Shown here one piece after another: positions 10,276-21,994 of a stretch of 64,000 nt of DNA (positions within the stretch are counted from its first letter, which is position 1; each line of letters opens with the position of its first letter). Source of the stretch: Schistosoma haematobium (Eukaryota > Platyhelminthes > Trematoda > Strigeidida > Schistosomatidae); NCBI RefSeq assembly GCF_000699445.3, contig NC_067200.1, positions 16,064,510 to 16,128,509 on the forward strand, given 5' to 3'. Made by a program: the position numbers and the translations under genes. The notes under the pieces were generated by a model. That model saw nothing but the letters and a program-made list of their open reading frames with translations, did not search any database and was not told the origin of the DNA.

Positions 10276-12144
10276 CAATCAAATGGTCATCCGTTATGTA
10301 CTTTGCTTGTAATTGTTGCATCCAGTTTTTCTCTGCACAATGGTCAATCTAAAAATCAAACTATGCTTTTCTGCTTCTCTTCAGTACGTATGAATATATA
10401 CTTATCCCGTTTTATTTAATTATTTTGAACTCTGAATAATTCTGGCTGTTTATCACAAACCATTCTGAGTTAGTCTTTCTAATTCTCATGTCTTGTTGTT
10501 GATGATTGCATTTTCCTTTAATAATTCTAGATATAACTATACTTTTGTGGTTACCTTTCTGTATATTCTGTCTGAATTGTTTTTACGCAGTCGATTTTGT
10601 TATCACAACGACTAAGTTCTTTAATTTATCATGTCATGTGCTCTGTTTTTCTTTGCTAAATAACTCATTCCGGTGCAAAGCTATATTATGTTGCCAAACT
10701 TATTTAAATCGCATAGTCTGTATTTTCCCTTGTTTTTTAATTTCTACCACATCTTGAAAATATCTTCATTTTTTTAACTTAGTGGATTGTGAAATTATTC
10801 TGCCCACTTATTACCTTTTACTCTAACCTGTGATCAGATCCATGTGTTGTAGCTACTGCGCACCTATCTCGCGTATTTTGATGTATTATTTTTCATTCCA
10901 TTTATGGGCCATTGTTTTTCTTTTATCGTTATGTTCGTGTCTTAAATGTTAACTGATCTACATTTCCAGGGATCCAGAACATTTTGTGATGCTTTTCGTG
11001 CCTGTGCTAACTGACTAGTTAGCATTATTCATATCACGTGTGCTTCCACTCAATTCTGTTTACAGCTGCAAAACAATGTAGGAAGTGGACTCACATAAAA
11101 TAATTGAAAGCACCATATTTTATTCAAAACTTCTTTGGTTGTGTTCAACATAGTCCCATATTTCTCCACATATCCTGGGTGCTCACAGATCTGTGTAAAC
11201 TTTCATACTTCAGAAATCATTGTGCTCTGTTTTGCAACCTCTTGATTCAATGTATTGAATCCAATAGGTCGTCCAGTTTCATTTTCAAATCCTAATTTTG
11301 TTGGGACTCAGCATTCTTTTTTTCTGTGTCCAGTATTGAATTTGCAGTCTTGTTAAGCATAATCATGAATTTGAAAAAATTACCGGATTTTATTTTATGA
11401 CAGATTTGCCGTTCCTTCACTTTATGTTCATTGATTATTTCTGTCATTCTCATATCCTATCACCTACTCTTCTCATCACCCTTGCTGTGCTGATACTAAT
11501 TATTATCCAGTAAAGCATTATGGTATCTTAATTGTTTTTTTTATATAGCAAAATTCGGCTGGTTCCAGGGACCTTTATTTTATCCAATTCCTGTAAGACA
11601 ATGTTCTCTTTGAATTATGATAATTAATGAAGCTAAAAGGTCTTTAGATTATTTGCGTGACTTCTTACTGGTTCCCAATATCGTCTGTCTATTTTCATCG
11701 TTGTTTCCAGCTCAGCTTTCTGGACTTGCCATTTTTGCGCCAAGTTGTTTCACTAATTACTGACTATTTAGCATTGTTTGCTGTGCCCAGTGGACAAAGG
11801 TTTTTTGAAAATATTTCAAGCTGTCTTGTTGTTTTCATTGCTGCTTCTGAGTTTGGTTTATGAACGTTTCAGTGTGTTCCATATTTTCTACATGGATAGT
11901 TAATTCGGATTTCATATTTGAATCATCTGATTAATTCTTAAAAAATATTTGTTCATTCTGTTGGACAATAAATCTTTACGTCGAGTTCTTTGTTTTAATC
12001 GCACGTATTAAGCGTACAACTCGTGATTTAAAACACTCAGTATCAAACATAATGAGTAGTCAAAACGTTTAAAAAGTCTTCAAAGCAATATTTGTTCTGT
12101 CATTAGTTTTCCAGGTTCACCGAACGTTATAATCGTCTAGTCGA

Positions 12145-12145
<1 letters not shown>

Positions 12146-12200
<55 letters not shown>
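12146..12200. repeat. TA microsatellite at the border of the LINE copy
   Basis: An alternating A/T run of about 55 bp ending just before the LINE-related sequence. A TATATA run also precedes the related fragment at 1716. Confidence 0.95.
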
Positions 12201-12203
<3 letters not shown>

Positions 12204-14085
12204 TAGTAATCCAGTTAGCAATTACACAAAAATATAATTAGCAATAGGTCGAAAATCAGTCCCGAAAACTCCAGCTTTATAGTATTTGTTGCTCTATTTG
12301 TTTTGATGCCCCGGACGTTGTGGTCGGGCTTGCTTGTCGTGATGATCCAATTAAGCATACTGGCTGGGGCGTCGTCCTTCAAGGTCCTACCACGATAGAG
12401 AGGTCGGTTGAAGTGCGGTAAGACTAAAATCAGCCCACTCAATGTCTGACGTCGAACTGCTGGCTGTACAGAGATGTGATGGCAGCAAGGTGTACCCTTC
12501 CGACAGCCAGCATAATAGCGATGCTGCCTTCCCACTAGGAGGGGTGGGGTTAGAATAGGCCAACCCTGAAGATGCATACCTCGCCTCACCTCATGGATAT
12601 CCGTCTCCACTGGTAAGGTCTCAACAGGTACAGAGCTAACACGAAAATTACTCGCAAAAAGGTCGTATGTGACCGACCTCGAGCAGTTGTCCCTTGGGCG
12701 GTAACTGCCCTCATACCTTTAACGGCACTCATGATAACCGTATCCATAATCGATCTCCCTCTTTAGTTCCTATTATTACTCCTACTTCGACATTCAACTC
12801 TAAATTCCCTCAAATGTCACCATGACCGACGATTCTATTGAACGAAACTCTATCCCAGGTTTACTGAAACCGTGCTGCAAACTTCACATTGGAGCCTTCA
12901 ACGTACGCACCCTATATCAAATCGTCCAGCAGGTCTATCTGACTAAAACACTTAGATCTTGTACCATTGATGTATGCTGTGTCTCCGAAACATGCGTACA
13001 GTATCCTGGTATGGTCATTCACTTGACCTCACCAAACCGGAGAGCCAAAGAGACCATCCTTGTGCCTCACGACCGATGGCTAATTCTCGTGGACTGGCAG
13101 GTGTAATTAAAGCACTAAGTTGGAGGACAGAACAAGCACCATTAGAGTGGATCCCCGTTAACAGTCGTCTATGTGCTGTTCGGCTAAACGGCTTCGGAAG
13201 AATGAGGACACACGTCGTTGCCTTTTCGTCGTTTCTGCCTACGCTCCTACTGACTGCATCCAGGATGAAGTGAAAGATGAATTTTACAGAAAGCCTTCTG
13301 AACTTCTTCAGAAAGCTAAACGTTCAGACATAGTACTCGTAGAAGGTGCCCATTTAGGCAGCTTAAACCAAATAAAAAGACATTTAGGTGGGCACTTTGG
13401 TATTCCGGCTCAGCGAACAGATAATGGTGATCGTTTAATTAAGGCAAGCACTAATTTTAAGCATTAGGAGAGACATCGTCTTATATGGCGACCCTCTGCA
13501 CCAAACAGTCGATGGACTCAAATAGACCACATTGTCATCAGTCATCGCTGGGGAGGGTCGGTAGAAGATTGTCACTTGTTCTGGAATGCATGTTTGAACT
13601 GCTCTAATACGAGCATGCATTTGCTTGCGCCTCATTGGACGCAGCATAGCCTCATTCAGAAAACCCTTTGGAATTGAATTGAGTGATGAGAAAGAGAAAG
13701 TAGATTCCAGGAAAAACTGAGGTCACACTTCGTCAGTTCTGAAAACAAGGCTGATCCAGATGATACCTGGAAAGATATACAAACAACTGTGGAAACAGCA
13801 GTGATATCTGTTAATGATTTGAACCAATGGATTTCTTCTAGGTCTGTTTCACTGGTAGATCCTCGTAAACTCATTAGATCAGGCTCTGAATACGATGAAG
13901 ATCTAGGTTAACCAAAATTCCAACGAACGACCGAAAGCAGCGGTGAGAAACGAAAGCAAAGGTGATGGAAAAGACGGTGGCAGATGTAGGTAACACAAGA
14001 TGGTTCTTCAGATTCATAAAAGAAACAGAAGCTAAAAAGTCACGGATGGTTAAAATAAATAAGAAAGGGTGAAACACACTAAGAG
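12201..14085 (+). mobile_element. Degenerate non-LTR retrotransposon (LINE): 5' region and endonuclease part of ORF2
   Basis: After about 600 bp of non-coding 5' sequence, a frame opening at 12822 (MTDDSIERN) shows the start of an apurinic-type endonuclease: IGAFNVRTL, then CCVSET, then SAYAPTD near 13230, then TQIDH...SHRW near 13520. Several frameshifts and stops separate these blocks. The expected GDFN-type catalytic motif reads EGAHLG, so the Asp is lost. Weaker matches to the linker before the reverse transcriptase (TWKDIQTTVETAV and onward) run to about 14080, where the copy ends without a reverse-transcriptase domain. It is a dead fragment. The start of the same 5' sequence recurs at the right edge of the window (63955-64000). 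Confidence 0.7.
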
Positions 14086-14111
14086 AGAAAAGGAAACGTA
14101 AGTTAGATGAA

Positions 14112-16196
14112 ATGCTGTGCGGCAGACGAATATTCGGGTCTGGAATTAAAGTGTTAGATGGTGGAGCGTGTGTGCCGGAAATTCGCTATGAGTATGTAGT
14201 GTATGTATGTTCTTTCGGCCATAAAAAGAAGCCAGAGGGCTATGGTCAGAGAGTAAAAGGGTAAATGATTATTATTATTGTTTTCAATTTTTACAGACCA
14301 AAGTTTGGTGGTTGCAAGGCCATGTTTCGTTTACGGTATGCTGTGAACCGGTTCGTCATATCGTCGTCGAGGATGATACATAACCATCCTGGTGATGAAA
14401 AGTGCTTGAAAAATGATCCTTGGTTCAGAAGACTAAGTGAAGATCAGTTGAAGGTTGTTCTACCGACGGTTAAGACTGGAAGTAGTGCTGAATCTATTGT
14501 TAAGTATGCAGAAGAAAACTTCGAAAAGACAATAACAGTGCATTATGTCAATAATTTAAAATATAAATTTGTCGGACGTAAGCTTATCCCATATATCTAC
14601 GGTTTTTTAGGTTGTGAAAGTTTAAACAAGGTAATTGCAACCTTACGGAACAATGGAAAATTGTTCGTTTCTTATGTGGGTGTGGCTAAACAGGTCACAA
14701 AGATAGCATTTGACACACACGAGCAAGTTGTAACGTACAAACGGTTCCCTGAAGTTGTGTGTTTGGATTCAACATACAACACGAACAGGGGAAAGTAAGT
14801 TAAATTTTGTCTTTCGTTATAAACTCTTTCAGTTGGTTTGTACAGATAGCTGCGGGCATGGAGTCCCAGTTATGTTTGCTTGGACCAAGGAAGAGAAGAA
14901 GGTTGATGTTGTAGATCACCAACGTAGACGATCTATGTCGAAATGATTGGAGGCCTACTCGAGTTAGACGTCAATGTTGTGACAAACTAGCTAACGTCGA
15001 AGTCACACCTCGAGGTCAGCGCTTTACGTGGACTACCCCATTAACATACCAAGGTACCATAGATGCTTTGAAGACTGTACAACACAGAGGACGTTATTAC
15101 AGAAATATATTAGTTAAAGTAGATACAAACGAAAGTGAGACCACTGCCACATGGGCCAGTCCATGGTACACGATTAACTGATGCGCGTTGGTTGTCCCTG
15201 ACCTTGACGAGGATCGATGATTTGCTCGACATTCAATGGCCCAACTGCCGGATGATTTGGCTATGGCTTAGCAACATTTTGCTGGCCCTACAATGTAGTA
15301 TGGATACTGGATCATTTTAAAATGATCATGAATGGAACCAGTCAAACGGAAACGTTTGTGATGGATTGTGCAAGATCCAACATATCCGCTGTTGAATTAA
15401 CGCACCGTACTGCCCACATAGCTCTTTGCTCTTTTCATGTGTGTAGAGCTATGTGTAAGAAGACCCGCAATCCAGTAATCAAGAAGTACTTATGTCAACT
15501 GGTGCGTGAACAAACATTAGCTAAATTTAATCAGACACGTCGCATAATCAGTGTACGCAGCAGACGCATCGCAGCCTACTTGAACAAGAACTGGATGAGT
15601 AGGAAAGAAACTTGGGCCGCAGCTTTCAATAACGATGTCGTTACGTCGGGTAACAACACAAACGATCGGGTTGAAAGTGGGCACAGACAACTGAAGAGAA
15701 AATTGTCTAACCGAGACGCGTTGAGTAAATGTATGTGGAAGGCATTTACATGGCAGAGGCAATTAGGCAAACGTAGGTCACTACAGTCCAGCTTACACTG
15801 TAGTCACAAATGCAGATACGTAGCTGAAGATTGCTTCATGCCTCTACTAAGCAAGTTAATCACCTATGCTGGCTTTATAGTCCTTAAAGACTATAAAAAA
15901 GGGGACTGATATGCATCAAGAATAGCCAGTCACCCTTTGTGTTCTTCGTAGACGGCCATCAATGTCCGGTAGTGGATGGACTTGGCAGGCTGTTCAAGAT
16001 GTAGATGAAAATATACCAGCTAATCCGTCCCCAGATTATAATGAAACGAACAGACTTTATCGCACTCTACGCAGTAAAATCCACACACTCAGTACACTTT
16101 TCGGACAGACGACGGTGCAGGACATAGTAAGGCAATTGATAGATCAAGTTGATGAATTAATACGCATGAGGCGTCTGGCTACAGTTTCCGAACATG
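14112..16196 (+). pseudogene. Broken MULE-type transposase gene (FAR1/ZSWIM-like), interrupted by a solo LTR
   Basis: Exon 1 (from ATG 14112 to 14260) ends in KKKPEGYGQRVKG. A 36-nt intron (GTAAAT...TTACAG, 14261-14296) follows, and exon 2 continues in frame with PKFGGCKAMFRLRYA. The N-terminus forms a FAR1-like zinc module (YVCSF, GCKAM, IHNHPGD). The MULE transposase core shows VVCLDSTYNTN (first Asp), FVMDCARSN (second Asp), LCSFHVCRA, and NTNDRVESGHRQLK (Glu), so the acidic triad survives. Damage: a 22-nt segment at 14795-14816 must be removed to keep frame, a 383-bp LTR sits at 14910-15292, and the coding frame stops at 15909 with a degraded SWIM-like region after it. The frame 15962-16196 may be a last exon (donor GTAAGT at 16197). 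Enzymes of this type cut and paste DNA; this copy cannot be translated intact. No terminal inverted repeats were located. A domesticated host gene is less likely given the breaks. Confidence 0.7.
14910..15292 (-). mobile_element. Solo LTR (383 bp) of the array family, inserted in the MULE transposase
   Basis: The reverse complement matches the array LTRs along its whole length, with about eight differences by eye, mostly in the first 100 bp. It has the same 383-bp length, TGTAG...CTACA ends in LTR orientation and flanking ATGT duplications (14906-14909 and 15293-15296). Taking out the LTR and one ATGT rejoins the transposase frame as VDVVWILDHF, confirming an insertion into a once-open gene. 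No internal sequence is present, so it is a solo LTR left by LTR-LTR recombination. Confidence 0.88.
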
Positions 16197-18870
16197 GTAA
16201 GTCTGTAGAATTATGGTCTACTATGATATTAATACTGTTCTAATAATAGACCTAATCCTAAAATTGTAGATTTGTCATGATATAACTGCTAATCTATAAG
16301 ATCTTAAGTGGAAGTCACACCATCGACTACACCAACTCACTGTATCGTATCAATTACCAATACATGATGTAGAACAAGGTTAGGCTAGAGAAAAAACAAT
16401 ATATTTAATATGAATAGAAGATATAAGGTAACATTCAGCGAGGACCACGCCTGCATGACCGAGCCATGCCATTCGGTCAACTCTAGTCAATTCAATCCAT
16501 TGTTCCCGCCTTTTATATCGTTAGGTATTTCTCCGCGTTAAATATTGAATATCTATTTTCCGAGTAATCTCGTGTTCAGCTTTGAGGATTGTGTGGTTAT
16601 GGTCCAGTGCCACTACAAGTCCACTGGTTCTTTGGAAACCAAAATCCAAGTATTTATAAATGCATCTATTAAGCTAATACTCGTACTATCTATTTCAGAT
16701 AATCAATGAACACAAATCTCGTCATGTGCGTCTGCTGCGTTGTCAGTTTTTGTTAATACCTTATTAAATAAAAGTCTTGTATTCACTAAATACAGAGTTT
16801 CTTGCTATATTTGATATAAGGGGGTGAAAACATTGAATGGGCCTGCAGTTGTGTTTTGACGAGCACGTGCCCTCATGATACTAGTGACCCGTGAGTGTAG
16901 CTAAGGTATTGATTAGAAATCCGACGGCATCCCAATAAACAACTATGACTTAAACGCGCACCCACCAACGTACTACTGCAACACATCATGGCGGCTGAAA
17001 CAGGTTATAAGGAGGCCCGGACTTAAAGGTTTCCCGTTGCTTGCTTATCATATGTTATTTCAATCAGAAACTAAGATTACAGGTAGGGACTGTTAGGATG
17101 TGTAACTGAGTCAACTGTCTCAACTTGAAATTACTACATATCAACGAGGTGCTGACAGGCTCTCGTTTCACCAGTTTCTTACAACGATTAACTATATAAA
17201 ACGAAATAGCATCAAGTCGATCAATTTATTCACGAACTTTAATTAACAATGGAATATGAAACAAATATCTACACCAGGTTCCGAATTACATTGTAGCATT
17301 GGTAAAGTGAAGCTGCAATAGTTGTTTCTTTTCAAACGACAGGGTATAAGAAGTAACTCCAAAACACTGGAAGTGGTTGTGAGACTAAAGTGGACGTCCG
17401 ATATGCTTTTAATAATTTACTGTTACTTGGGTCTCCCATAAAGTTTCATAGGGCCATAGTTATAAAGCTGAATGACTTTGTAAGATCTGTGACGGCTCAT
17501 TCCTGCTACATTCTAAATAAAAGATAGTAATGGATTTAGTCAAGAATGTTGAAAAGGTAAATAAACAAATTACATGTTTCTAAGGAAAGAATTTATACAG
17601 CTGTGATTTACCTCGACCTCATAAATATCAGATCACGCCAGCTACTAAAACTTGTGCAAAGTACAGCATCAGACAGCTTTTATTATTTTGCTCCCACTTA
17701 AGTATTCCCATGCATCTGCGTCTGGTTTTACAGGAAGACATACAAGTTGATTTAGTATCTGGTAAACTAAAAGTTCCAGTTGTCAAAAAGACTCTTAACA
17801 TTTGTCCACAGCCAGCAGCATTTAATTAAGACAGAACACTCCTCATCTAAGACTGTATACTGCTGTTTTGGTGGCAAATAAAAGCTCAGACACTTAGCTA
17901 TCCTGCTACCGATGTTATTGCTGGGGAAATCGTTCACTGACAGTGGTCTTGAAACATGAACAGTGTTAGACGTACTGTCTACAAATAAACACCAAACGTA
18001 CTTAAAGCTATCTTATAATACATGACAGCAACAGTACCAAAGGCATTTTTTTCTAGTTTTAATCAGACTGATTTTAATCAGTATACTCATTAAAAACAGG
18101 CAGCTCTACTTACTAAACTGATCTGTTTCGTTACAGGCTTCAAGCAATATACTTAAGTATGCTATAATTCTATAGACTAAACTAAATTATACGGCAATCA
18201 GGAATACTAAACTAAGCAAGTGTCATAGTTATTGTTCCATTTGCACAGACATGTTGCTAAACGGAGTCAAATGAACATAATTCAGCCGATAGAACCAAAA
18301 CACGAAATATAGGCCATTCAAACTTACCTAAGAGAAAACGAAGGATACATATATACTGCTTTCATACTGAAGACAACAGACAGTTTTTCATAAAAACATA
18401 GTTTACAGTACAAAAAAACTTTCTTCAGTAAAATCATGCACTGACAGTCTATGTGGAAACAATCAACTATGTGAATAAACTCACTATGAGTTGAGATATC
18501 ATCCCAGCGTACAATGGACGTTCAGTGTGACGCAGTCAGATGTGGCGAATAAAAATTAAAAACAGAGGAAAATTAACTACATAATCTAGTTATTTAATTA
18601 AAAATACATTATGAAATGACACAATCTGTGGTTACTTGAATGCACAGATGACCCTGGGCGATACATTAAGTTTACATGGTTGCGGTGCGGATAAATTCAT
18701 CCCCGCATATTATATAAACGACTTACGCCCTCCGAGGAAATACGCACCTCGGTGTTCCTTCTAAATCGTGATCCGGGACTAGTAACCACAAATGACTTAG
18801 GCACCAGCTCAAACTACATGGAGTATTGGGTCAAGACAAACGCAAGTCTTCTCTTTACACGAAGACAATT
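16197..18870. other. Non-coding stretch, nothing recognised
   Basis: AT-rich, with no convincing coding segment on either strand. The part at about 16380-17000 has a more repeat-like, less AT-rich texture, but no boundaries or duplicated ends could be seen. Confidence 0.4.
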
Positions 18871-19250
18871 TGAGCCAATCACCCCAGAGTTGTTCTTAGG
18901 TCTTTTAAAAACGCATGTATAGCTAATCTTGAAGTTCACAATGTTGTTGTGCCTCGTCTGTTCAGAAGAGATATAAATCTCATTGACCAAGTACTGAGAT
19001 AGGCAATCAAGTGGGTGATAGTTATAAAACATATACCTTACGATGACAGACTCCAACGCCTGAGGTTAGTCAAATTCGCCAAGTCAGCCCGATATGGGGA
19101 CCCTGCTAGAACATCAGGACCACTGCCTCCGAGGTAACTCTCGAGGAATTGTACGTCAAAGAGAGAAGACTCAGGTGTGCTCTCACATTCCCTCATTAAG
19201 ATCTGCCCCCACTTGAAACGCTCTTCTGAAATGACCAAAGCTTCCCAAGT
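18871..19250 (+). pseudogene. Degenerate LINE reverse-transcriptase C-terminal fragment
   Basis: Read on the + strand from about 18908, the translation runs NLEVHNVVVPRLFRRDINLI, an in-frame TAG, then HIPYDDRLQRLRLVKF. This resembles the thumb/C-terminal part of CR1/Jockey-type LINE polymerases (pattern RPHLEY..VWSP....DI..IE..QRRATK......YDERL..L.L). Only this part is left, with stops and probable frameshifts. It is unrelated to the LTR array next to it. Confidence 0.5.
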
Positions 19251-19700
19251 GGATAGTGTTATATCCTAGTAAAGACCAAATTACGGGTAACTTCTAAGAA
19301 CTATTGATGGACTTATATTATACATTTTTTCATTGTATAGCCATTCAGTAGCTAGGTTATGTATCTGCATATCTATATTCTTCTCACCATCTTCCCATCA
19401 TAAGCTAGAGACCATTATTATACGGCTCACAGTTCTTAAGTTATGTTCAATTTATTAACTGCAGTCACCCACGATCACAGCCACTTTTTTTGCTTGGTCT
19501 TGTACAAATGTTATTTCCTATTTTATGGTGTGATGTGGTCCGTTTGGATTGCATATAAACCAATTATGTTCGAAATAAATGACATGTATAGTGAAAGCTG
19601 GTATTGGTTTTCTGGACTCAACTGGCAGGGCTAGGAAGACAAAAGACCAATAAGGACGCGATGTCGCTCATAGCGGTCGATACGTCATCGATTTTGGATA
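19251..19700. other. Left flank of the LTR array, nothing recognised
   Basis: No coding or repeat signal was seen up to the GTGC duplication at 19701-19704. A short open frame at 19443-19634 has no recognisable features. Confidence 0.4.
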
Positions 19701-19704
19701 GTGC

Positions 19705-20087
19705 TGTAGGGCCAGGGAAATGTCACTAAGCCATAGCCAAATCATCCGGCAGTTGGGTCACTGAATATCGAGCAAATCACCGATCCTCGTCAAGGTCAGG
19801 GACAACCAACGCGCATCAGTTAATCGTGTACCATGGACTGGCCCATGTGGCAGTGGTCTCACTTTCGTTTGTATCTACTTTAACTAATATATTTCTGTAA
19901 TAACGTCCTCTGTGTTGTACAGTCTTCAAAGCATCTATGGTACCTTGGTATGTTAATGGGGTAGTCCACGTAAAGCGCTGACCTCGAGGTGTGACTTCGA
20001 CGTTAGCTAGTTTGTCACAACATTGACGTCTAACTCGAGTAGGCCTCCAATCATTTCGACATAGATCGTCTACGTTGGTTATCTACA
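19705..20087 (+). repeat. LTR 1 (leftmost)
   Basis: 383 bp, TGTAG...CTACA. It differs from all other array LTRs at its 5' end (GCCAGGG instead of GCCAGCG) and carries GGTTATC at its 3' end, like the six inner LTRs. It is preceded by the GTGC duplication. Confidence 0.88.
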
Positions 20088-20088
20088 C

Positions 20089-20106
20089 TGGTGAGCAAGA
20101 CTTCGA
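20089..20106 (+). promoter_or_regulatory. Putative tRNA primer-binding site
   Basis: TGGTGAGCAAGACTTCGA starts one base after LTR 1. The TGG complements a tRNA CCA end, as expected for the minus-strand primer. It is repeated after LTRs 2-7 but not after LTR 8, where host sequence begins. The tRNA is not identified. Confidence 0.6.
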
Positions 20107-21983
20107 ATAACGCAACCTATCACTATAATCTTTATTATTGTATTATATACTTATTCTTTTTCATTTTTATCATCGCCTATGTTAATCTATCACTGTGAAC
20201 TTTCGTTGCTTCATGTCAATGTTGATTAGTATTTAGACTTAAATACTTAGTTCAATCGACAGAACTAACCAATCAACTACGATTACAATCGGCTATCGTG
20301 GTTCTTTAACAAGCATTAGCAGCATGTAAATACTCCTGTGTAATATGTCTGTTAAAATATAAACCACTCGTGAGTATAGCCACAAGGCAACACGAACGTA
20401 CATCTGTTTGTAACTTATCCACTGGTATAAATAAGACAAAATTAACTATCGATTATAAATTCATTTTTCTGCTTAACCACTATCCACTAGACTGTTTTAC
20501 TTTCTTTTTACCACCGCCTGCCTAATTTCCAATTGCTGAGTTCCATGTCCAAACAGAGGATACGAATTCTAGAAATTTACGGTGAGTTTGAACTATAAAT
20601 TTCCTGCAATCTTAGATCTCGTTTAGTCTGTTCGTCAGGCAATGCTATGTTTGGCTTAAATTAATTTTGGACTTATGCATATCCAGTCTACTTTCGTTAC
20701 ATTGGCGGTTACATTTTTTATTATACTCCTTGTATTTGCTATTATTTCACACGGTAAATCATGACTCGATTTCCTTATTACCCGACAGTCATTTTAATTC
20801 CATTTTCGGTTCATTTGTATACAGTACGGGCTTGGAAAATATCTAAACGTCCTCAAAAATTCTCCACGAACCCAACCATAGTTTTCGTATATGTTTTTAT
20901 TCACTTATCCAACTGTTACGCTAATAATACCTAAACGACTGTTCAGTGCAACTGTTAGTATACGTAAGAACGATGTTATTTAGATTTGACTTTATAACAC
21001 CTCCGAACTATTGTAGTTATTCTACTTCGATGTCGTACTTTATTTTATGAAGTATTGTTTCCTCGTGGCTGTTATCTAACAGATGATTTCGGTATGTCAA
21101 TCGGCTGCTCAACTACTCAACGATCTAAAACCTGTCCAGTTCAATTGGTGGTCTGACGACATTATCATTCGCGCGAATCGTCAGTTTATGCAGTCGAGCG
21201 AATCTCCTGCAAACTTAAAACGACATTGTCGCCTCCATCCCAACACTGACAGCGTTTTTCACGGGTATCATTTACATGAGTCCAGAGTGACACTCTTGGT
21301 TTCTTATGTTCTTTTCGATATTTTTCAGTTCACTAACCGAACAAACACGCAGCACTTACCGTTTATCATCTTTTAGAGAATTCATCGTGCCACCTTTGCT
21401 GTCGATTTGTAGCCTTCAACCCTTACTGACTGTAACAGCAGTCATCGACTTTTCAACCTCGGACTACAAGTTGATTAATAGCTTAGCACAACGAAATCAC
21501 GACCACTCTTCACGGTTATACTTCTGTCCTTACGGTTAGTCTGTTAAATATAGATATAACTAGAAGCTGTCAACGACACTGTCTGACATTCAACTTTAAA
21601 TCAATGGCACTATAGACATCGGCATCGATTGATAATACACTTACCCTACTATCGCTATAGCATCATTACTCTTACGGCAAACTTAGCGTTTCTCATCGGA
21701 GGGACTCAATTATTTGTCAAAGCTATATATTTCAGCGCGACTTGATAGAACAATAAAACGTCTGGTTCTTTTCATTATTTATATGGTTAATCGCTTTACG
21801 TTTAACCAACGTCGTACTAACATATTGTTACTCGCTGTTTTCCCGATCAGTTTCTGCCGCCTACTTTCCATTTTGTTTTACAGCTCGGAAATACCCGGAG
21901 GATTCATATTAATCGTTTGGTAATCTCCGGCGCGCAACTACTCCCAACGTGTTTGGTACCGATTCAAACGACCGTTGAATCTA

Positions 21984-21994
21984 GTGGGGAGTAA
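21984..21994 (+). promoter_or_regulatory. Putative polypurine tract before LTR 2
   Basis: AGTGGGGAGTAA directly precedes the TGTAG start of the LTR, the position expected for plus-strand priming. It recurs before LTRs 3-8, with one extra G before LTRs 3 and 8. Confidence 0.55.

Larger units (their letters stand above)
8996..12145 (+). other. Long T-rich non-coding stretch after the GW182-like stop; candidate 3' UTR
   Basis: About 3 kb follows the stop codon without a recognisable coding region or transposon protein. The + strand is visibly T-rich throughout. An AATAAA at 11967-11972 followed by T-rich sequence could be the polyadenylation signal. A long 3' UTR is an inference; the stretch could equally be intergenic. 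It contains two TA microsatellites (9352-9370 and 10190-10273). Confidence 0.3.
20088..21994 (+). other. Internal region of array unit 1, no retroviral-type genes
   Basis: 1907 bp, representative of the seven internal regions. Small open frames at 21083-21376 (97 codons, ATG after an acceptor-like CTAACAG), 21306-21539 and 21714-21923 recur in every unit. Their conservation says nothing about function because the whole unit is homogenised. No zinc knuckle, protease, YxDD, RNase H or integrase motif is seen. A protein-coding role is unproven. Confidence 0.7.

Noticed and set aside
10135..10419. A 94-codon frame with a long Ile-Tyr run.
   Set aside because: It is produced by reading through the TA microsatellite.
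14910..15292. The array unit as a captured piece of the MULE transposase gene.
   Set aside because: The shared 383 bp has LTR ends and an ATGT duplication in the MULE, and the transposase frame closes when it is removed. The direction is LTR into MULE, not gene capture by the array.
18814..19238. Two minus-strand frames of 80 and 66 codons as small genes.
   Set aside because: They are opposite the plus-strand LINE polymerase fragment and have no recognisable features.
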